Assembly: GCA_009840695.1 (NCBI GenBank)
Contig: VXNG01000051.1
Location: 1 to 8,153 of the forward strand
From: Acidimicrobiaceae bacterium
GTDB taxonomy: Bacteria > Actinomycetota > Acidimicrobiia > Acidimicrobiales > Aldehydirespiratoraceae
DNA: 8,153 nucleotides
Direction: 5' to 3'
This document shows, piece by piece, positions 4,807 through 8,153 of the stretch (positions within the stretch are counted from its first letter, which is position 1; each line of letters opens with the position of its first letter). Under the pieces are notes generated by a model that saw only the letters and a list, made by a program, of their open reading frames with translations, was not told the DNA's origin and searched no databases. A program made the translations under genes and the position numbers.

Positions 4807-6414
4807 TCAGACGATTGCCGGCTCGGTGTAGCGGCCGAACACATCAGCGAGGGCGTTGCAGATCTCGCCTTCGGTGGCGTAGGCGTTCACTGCGTCCATT
4901 ACTGGCAGCATCAGGTTGGTCTCTGCGTCTTGGGCCGCGCGCCGGACGGCTTGGAGGGTTTGGTGCACCGCTACGTCGTCGCGGGACCGCTTGACCGCGG
5001 CCAGGCGCTTGAGCTGCAGGTCCTCGGTGTCCTGCTCGATGCGCAGCAGGTTGGCGCCGTCTTGATCGGTGTCGTCGACGTCGGTGAAGGCGTTGACACC
5101 GACGATGATCCGGCTGCCGTTGTTGACCTCGCGCTCGAAGCGGTACGCAGAGTCCGCGATCTGGCCCACGAACCAGCCGTTGTCGATGGCTTGGTAGACG
5201 CCTTCGAGCATCGAGCCGTCACCGAGGTCCAGCAGGTGGTCGAAGATCTCGGTGGCCTGTCGCTCCATCTCGTCGGTCATCCACTCGACGTAAGGCGAAC
5301 CGCCCAGCGGGTCGGCGACGTTGGCCACGCCGATCTCATGGGCGACGATCTGCTGGGTGCGCAACGCGATGCGGGCCGCCTTCTCGCTGGGCAGAGCCAG
5401 TGCCTCGTCGTAGGCGTCGGTGTGCAGTGACTGGGTGCCGCCCAGGGCGGCGGCCAGCGCCTGCAGCGCCACCCGGGCGATGTTGATCTCGGGCTGCTGG
5501 GCGGTGAGTGACACACCTGCGGTCTGGGTGTGGAACCGGCACATCAGGCTGCGCTCGGAGGCGGCGCTGTAGCGCTGTTTCATCCAGGTGGCCCAGATGC
5601 GGCGGGCGGCCCGGTACTTGCCGATCTCCTCGAAGAAGTCACTGTGACTGTTGAAGAAGAAGCTGAGCCTGGCCGCGAAGTCGTCCACGTCGAGGCCGGC
5701 AGCATGGGCCGCCTCGACATAGGCGAAGCCGTTTGCCAGGGTGAAGGCCAGCTCCTGCGCCGCGGTCGAGCCGGCTTCGCGAATGTGATAGCCCGAGATC
5801 GACACCGGGTGCCACCGGGGCATCTCCGCGGTCGTGAAACGCATCATGTCGGTGACGATGCGCATCGAGGGCCGGGGCGGGAAGATGTACTCCTTCTGGG
5901 CCTGGTACTCCTTCAAGATGTCGTTCTGGATCGTGCCTGACAGCCGGTCCCGGTCTACTCCTGCCTTGTCTCCGACTGCGATGTACTGGGCCAGAGCCAC
6001 GATGGCAGGACCGTTGATGGTCATCGAAGTCGACACCGAGCCCAAGTCAATACCGGCGAACAAGTCCTCCATGTCGGCCAGAGTGTCGACCGCCACGCCG
6101 GCCCGGCCGACCTCGCCGGCCGACCACACCTCGTCGTCGGAGTCGCGGCCCATGAGGGTCGGCATGTCGAATGCGGTGGACAGGCCGGTGCCGCCATGGC
6201 GCAGGATGTCCTTGAAGCGCCCGTTGGTGTCCACCGCGGTGCCGAACCCAGCGAACATCCGCATCGTCCACAGCCGGCTGCGGTACATCTCCGGGTAGAT
6301 GCCCCGCGTGTAGGGGAACTCCCCGGGCATCGGTCCATCGCCGTACACCGCGTCCACCGGCACGCCAGACATCGTCGTGAACGAACGGGAGCTTCCGGCT
6401 GGCTGTGGTTCCAT
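4807..6414 (-). CDS. Acyl-CoA mutase large subunit, isobutyryl-CoA mutase-like
   Basis: This 535-residue protein aligns, from remembered sequences, along the substrate-binding TIM-barrel part of methylmalonyl/isobutyryl-CoA mutases. These rearrange acyl-CoA carbon skeletons by adenosylcobalamin radical chemistry. Landmarks are FPYTRGIYPEMYR, LSTAFDMPTLMGRDSD, SMTINGPA, TIQNDILKEY, SISGYHIREAG (Tyr209 and His210, equivalent to Tyr243 and His244), HTQTAGVSLTAQQP and GGTQSLHTDAYDEALALP. The substrate-discriminating positions are Phe54 (Tyr89 in methylmalonyl-CoA mutase) and Gln173 (Arg207), the isobutyryl-CoA mutase pattern. It has no B12 domain; that is encoded separately 14 nt downstream. The start at 6414 (MEPQPAGSS) is preferred because the open frame beyond it crosses the ppk2 promoter and 5' end. 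CACAAT lies 6 nt upstream. Automatic annotation will probably say methylmalonyl-CoA mutase; the real substrate is unproven. Confidence 0.93.
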   Translation of the reverse strand: MEPQPAGSSRSFTTMSGVPVDAVYGDGPMPGEFPYTRGIYPEMYRSRLWTMRMFAGFGTAVDTNGRFKDILRHGGTGLSTAFDMPTLMGRDSDDEVWSAGEVGRAGVAVDTLADMEDLFAGIDLGSVSTSMTINGPAIVALAQYIAVGDKAGVDRDRLSGTIQNDILKEYQAQKEYIFPPRPSMRIVTDMMRFTTAEMPRWHPVSISGYHIREAGSTAAQELAFTLANGFAYVEAAHAAGLDVDDFAARLSFFFNSHSDFFEEIGKYRAARRIWATWMKQRYSAASERSLMCRFHTQTAGVSLTAQQPEINIARVALQALAAALGGTQSLHTDAYDEALALPSEKAARIALRTQQIVAHEIGVANVADPLGGSPYVEWMTDEMERQATEIFDHLLDLGDGSMLEGVYQAIDNGWFVGQIADSAYRFEREVNNGSRIIVGVNAFTDVDDTDQDGANLLRIEQDTEDLQLKRLAAVKRSRDDVAVHQTLQAVRRAAQDAETNLMLPVMDAVNAYATEGEICNALADVFGRYTEPAIV

Positions 6415-6420
6415 CCCTCT

Positions 6421-6426
6421 ATTGTG
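6421..6426 (-). promoter_or_regulatory. Possible -10 box of the mutase operon
   Basis: On the minus strand CACAAT lies 6 nt before the mutase ATG at 6414. It matches TANNNT except at the first base. Its position matches the leaderless pattern of other genes here. It lies in the 61-nt region shared with the divergent ppk2 promoter. Confidence 0.3.
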
Positions 6427-6462
6427 CAGCCTTCGCGCTAGTTCGCAGTATGCGGCCTGCAC

Positions 6463-6468
6463 TATTGT
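6463..6468 (+). promoter_or_regulatory. Putative -10 box of a leaderless ppk2 promoter
   Basis: TATTGT matches TANNNT and lies 7 nt before the ATG at 6476, with no Shine-Dalgarno between. The heptamer CTATTGT containing it also occurs at 6419-6425, on the mutase side of the same intergenic region. Confidence 0.5.
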
Positions 6469-6475
6469 CCGATTC

Positions 6476-7312
6476 ATGAGCGTTGATGTGACCTTCGGTG
6501 ACGCACAGTCGGGTGATGAAGCACCCGCCAGGCGTAAGAAGATCAAGAACAGTGACTATGAGCGGGAGTTGAGCAGGCTGCAGGAGGAACTGGTGCGGCT
6601 CCAGCGCTGGATCCGCCACAAGGGACTGAAGGTGGTGGTCATCTTCGAGGGCCGTGATGCGGCCGGCAAGGGCGGCGTCATCAAGAGGATCACCGAGCGG
6701 CTCAATCCCCGGGTGGTGCGGGTGGTGGCCCTGGGCACGCCCAGCGATCGCGAGAAGACCGAGTGGTGGTTTCAGCGATATGTGGCCGAGCTGCCCGCAG
6801 CGGGGGAGATGGTCCTGTTCGACCGCAGCTGGTACAACCGCGGGCTGGTCGAGCCGGTGATGGGCTTCTGCACCGAGGAGGAGTACAAGGAGTTCCTCCG
6901 GTCGTGTCCCGAGTTCGAGCGGATGCTGGTGCGGTCGGGGATCATCCTGATCAAGTACTGGTTCTCGGTCAGCGACGCCGAGCAGGAGCGGCGGTTCCAG
7001 AGCCGGATCGCGGATCCGCTCAAGCGCTGGAAGCTGTCGCCCATGGACGTGCAGGGTCGGGCCCGGTGGGTGGACTTCTCCAAGGCCAAGGACACCCTGT
7101 TCGCCCACACCGACATCAAGCAGGCCCCCTGGTATGTGGTTGACGCTGACTCCAAGAAGAAGGCCCGGCTCAACTGCATCTCGCACCTGCTGTCGGTGAT
7201 TCCGTACGAGTCAGTCCCTTGGGAGGACGTGGAGCTGCCCGAGCGCCAGTCCGGCGTGGGCTACGTGAGGCCGCCGATCACCGACCAGACGTTCGTGCCC
7301 GAGACGTACTAA
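6476..7312 (+). CDS. ppk2: Polyphosphate kinase 2 (PPK2), class-I-like
   Basis: PPK2 enzymes transfer phosphate between polyphosphate and nucleotides. Class I members act mainly on nucleoside diphosphates, making ATP or GTP from polyphosphate. The 278-residue protein shows Walker A in FEGRDAAGKGG (59-67 for GRDAAGKGG), a conserved GTPSDREKTEWWFQRY region, Walker B DRSWYNRG (116-123) followed by LVEPVMGFC, and the lid region RIADPLKRWKLSPMD. A single kinase domain of this length fits classes I-III; class I is judged by overall motif resemblance and is less sure than the family. The start MSVDVTFGD at 6476 is chosen over an in-frame ATG at 6377, which would lie inside the divergent mutase gene; TATTGT 7 nt upstream agrees. 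Whether polyphosphate use is linked to the mutase operon cannot be told from the sequence. Confidence 0.95.
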   Translation: MSVDVTFGDAQSGDEAPARRKKIKNSDYERELSRLQEELVRLQRWIRHKGLKVVVIFEGRDAAGKGGVIKRITERLNPRVVRVVALGTPSDREKTEWWFQRYVAELPAAGEMVLFDRSWYNRGLVEPVMGFCTEEEYKEFLRSCPEFERMLVRSGIILIKYWFSVSDAEQERRFQSRIADPLKRWKLSPMDVQGRARWVDFSKAKDTLFAHTDIKQAPWYVVDADSKKKARLNCISHLLSVIPYESVPWEDVELPERQSGVGYVRPPITDQTFVPETY

Positions 7313-7351
7313 GCCCAGACCCGTCGGCTCAGGTGTCTACACCCCCTGCGC

Positions 7352-7389
7352 ACGTAGCAGGGCGAGGGCGCGGTGCTGCCTGCTCACGT
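7352..7389. terminator. Possible hairpin terminator between ppk2 and the dienelactone hydrolase gene
   Basis: ACGTAGCAGG (7352-7361) pairs with CCTGCT plus ACGT (7379-7389), giving ten base pairs with one bulged C (7385) around a 17-nt loop. It lies between convergent genes and overlaps the stop codon of the minus-strand gene. There is no T-tract, so this is tentative. Confidence 0.35.
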
Positions 7390-7421
7390 CACGTTGGCCC
7401 GTAGCAGGTTGAGGGTGCGGG
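7353..7421 (-). repeat. Imperfect 22-bp direct repeat at the 3' end of the dienelactone hydrolase gene
   Basis: Positions 7353-7374 and 7400-7421 match at 18 of 22 bases. The inner copy encodes RTLNLLRA at the C-terminus of the hydrolase. The outer copy, read on the same strand in another frame, gives RALALLRAQGV and then a stop. It may be a decayed duplicate of the gene's tail or a coincidence of GC-rich sequence. Confidence 0.45.
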
Positions 7422-8076
7422 ACCAAGCGGTGTTCCAGGCCGCCTCGTTGTAGGTGCCCAGCGGGTCCTCCCAGTTGCCAAAGCCGTGGCCGGTGCCCTC
7501 GTAGGTGTGGAAGACGACATCCTTGCCCATGTCGCGGAGTTGCTGGGCCAGCGCCTCGCAGGCGTCGGGCGGGAAGAAGTCGTCGCTGGACGCGAAGTGG
7601 CCCTCGACCTTGGCGCTTAGGTTGGTCCAGTCGAGCGAGTCGTCGCCGAGGGGCGCGCCGTAGAACGGGGCCGCGGCCGACACCCGGTCGCCGGCGAGTG
7701 CGGCGATGCGAAGGGTGAGCAGCCCGCCCATGCAGAAGCCGGTGACGCCGACGGTGGACGACGAGCAGGCGTCGTGGCCGATGAGGTAGTCGATGGCGGC
7801 GGACATGTCGCGGGCGGCCCGCTCCGGCGGCAGGCTGGTCATCAGCTCGCCGGCCTTGTCCATCTCGGTGTGGGTGGCCATCTCACCCTGGTACAGGTCG
7901 GGTGCCAGCGCGGTGAGGCCCTCCTCGGCGAGCAGGTCGCACACGGCCTTGATCTGGGGAACGAGCCCCCACCACTCCTGTAGCACGATCACGCCGGGGC
8001 CCGAGCTCCCGGCCGCGGCGGCCACATAGCCACGCGCTGTCGATCCGTTGGCAGCGAACTCCACCATCTCACCCAT
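7384..8076 (-). CDS. Dienelactone hydrolase family protein
   Basis: This 230-residue alpha/beta-hydrolase has the dienelactone hydrolase layout: QEWWGL with Glu34, the nucleophile elbow GFCMGG with Cys115, SSDDFFPP with the probable acid Asp165, and GTGHGFGN with His197. Family members hydrolyse dienelactone in the chlorocatechol branch of aromatic degradation, but many actinobacterial homologues have unknown ester or lactone substrates. No aromatic-degradation gene is nearby, so the substrate is open. No signal peptide is seen and it is probably cytoplasmic. The ATG at 8076 (MGEMVEF) is chosen because AAGGAG lies 9 nt upstream. The ATG at 8085 would abut that ribosome-binding site, and a GTG at 8148 adds an Arg/Gly-rich extension. 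It is convergent with ppk2, 71 nt apart. Confidence 0.92.
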   Translation of the reverse strand: MGEMVEFAANGSTARGYVAAAAGSSGPGVIVLQEWWGLVPQIKAVCDLLAEEGLTALAPDLYQGEMATHTEMDKAGELMTSLPPERAARDMSAAIDYLIGHDACSSSTVGVTGFCMGGLLTLRIAALAGDRVSAAAPFYGAPLGDDSLDWTNLSAKVEGHFASSDDFFPPDACEALAQQLRDMGKDVVFHTYEGTGHGFGNWEDPLGTYNEAAWNTAWSRTLNLLRANVT

Positions 8077-8085
8077 CGGTTGCAT

Positions 8086-8091
8086 CTCCTT
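8086..8091 (-). promoter_or_regulatory. Shine-Dalgarno deciding the hydrolase start
   Basis: AAGGAG on the minus strand is 9 nt from the ATG at 8076 and directly touches the alternative ATG at 8085. This makes 8076 the likely start. It is the only well-spaced, near-perfect ribosome-binding site seen before a gene in this window. The remaining 62 nt to the right edge show no gene I can support. Confidence 0.75.
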
Positions 8092-8153
8092 GGTTGTTGG
8101 GCTCTCGCGGACCGCAATCCTGCCAGACCCGCCGCCCCGCTGCTCCACCCCGG

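Noticed and set aside
4347..4844. In-frame 166-residue upstream extension of MeaB
   Set aside because: It would overlap the whole B12-binding gene, and its Arg/Pro/Gly-rich sequence is unlike MeaB, whose family begins near MIDPGELLERA.
4930..5430. 166-residue plus-strand frame opposite the mutase
   Set aside because: It is a shadow of a well-conserved gene, with Val/Gly/Asp/His-rich sequence and no independent start signal.
6377..6475. In-frame 33-residue upstream extension of PPK2
   Set aside because: It lies in the mutase 5' end, and MSVDVTFGD at 6476 has a -10 box 7 nt upstream.
6415..6546. In-frame 44-residue upstream extension of the mutase
   Set aside because: It crosses the ppk2 start and promoter, and mutase homologues show no such extension.
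6419..7186. 255-residue minus-strand frame opposite ppk2
   Set aside because: The plus strand encodes a full PPK2 with all motifs. The minus frame is a Leu/Pro/His-rich shadow produced by GC-rich codons.
8077..8148. Earlier GTG or ATG starts for the dienelactone hydrolase
   Set aside because: The ATG at 8085 directly abuts the AAGGAG and the GTG at 8148 adds an Arg/Gly-rich segment. Only 8076 has correct ribosome-binding-site spacing.

Overview
The window is GC-rich and compact, with short intergenic gaps and no RNA genes, insertion sequences or CRISPR arrays that I can see. The gene set (class II fructose-1,6-bisphosphatase GlpX, a split coenzyme B12 mutase with MeaB, PPK2, a J-domain-like protein) and the apparent leaderless starts (TANNNT -10 boxes 6-7 nt before start codons) suggest a high-GC actinobacterium. 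Acidimicrobiia is my best guess, but that is inference from general resemblance and no search was run.

Layout. The left edge (1-98, minus) holds the first 32 codons of glpX, running off the window. Divergent from it are three plus-strand genes: an acidic protein with a duplicated ~50-residue module, the second copy interrupted by a 7 x 15 bp minisatellite (201-1106); a predicted single-pass membrane protein with a charged stalk and a PFxDG hexapeptide array (1178-2410); and a protein with a J-domain-like C-terminus (2497-3237). A strong imperfect hairpin (3272-3321) separates these from the convergent minus-strand mutase operon.

The operon reads, in transcription order, acyl-CoA mutase large subunit (6414-4807), B12-binding small subunit (4792-4358) and MeaB/ArgK-type GTPase (4346-3381), with gaps of 14 and 11 nt. 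Together they form an adenosylcobalamin-dependent carbon-skeleton mutase and its cofactor-loading chaperone. The large subunit has Phe and Gln where methylmalonyl-CoA mutase has Tyr89 and Arg207. That is the isobutyryl-CoA mutase pattern, so a methylmalonyl-CoA label would probably be wrong.

A 61-bp divergent promoter region separates the operon from ppk2 (6476-7312), a class-I-like polyphosphate kinase 2. Convergent to it is a dienelactone hydrolase family protein (8076-7384), the one gene with a clear, well-spaced Shine-Dalgarno. The most unusual material is in 201-2410: two unrecognised genes that each carry in-frame tandem repeats.
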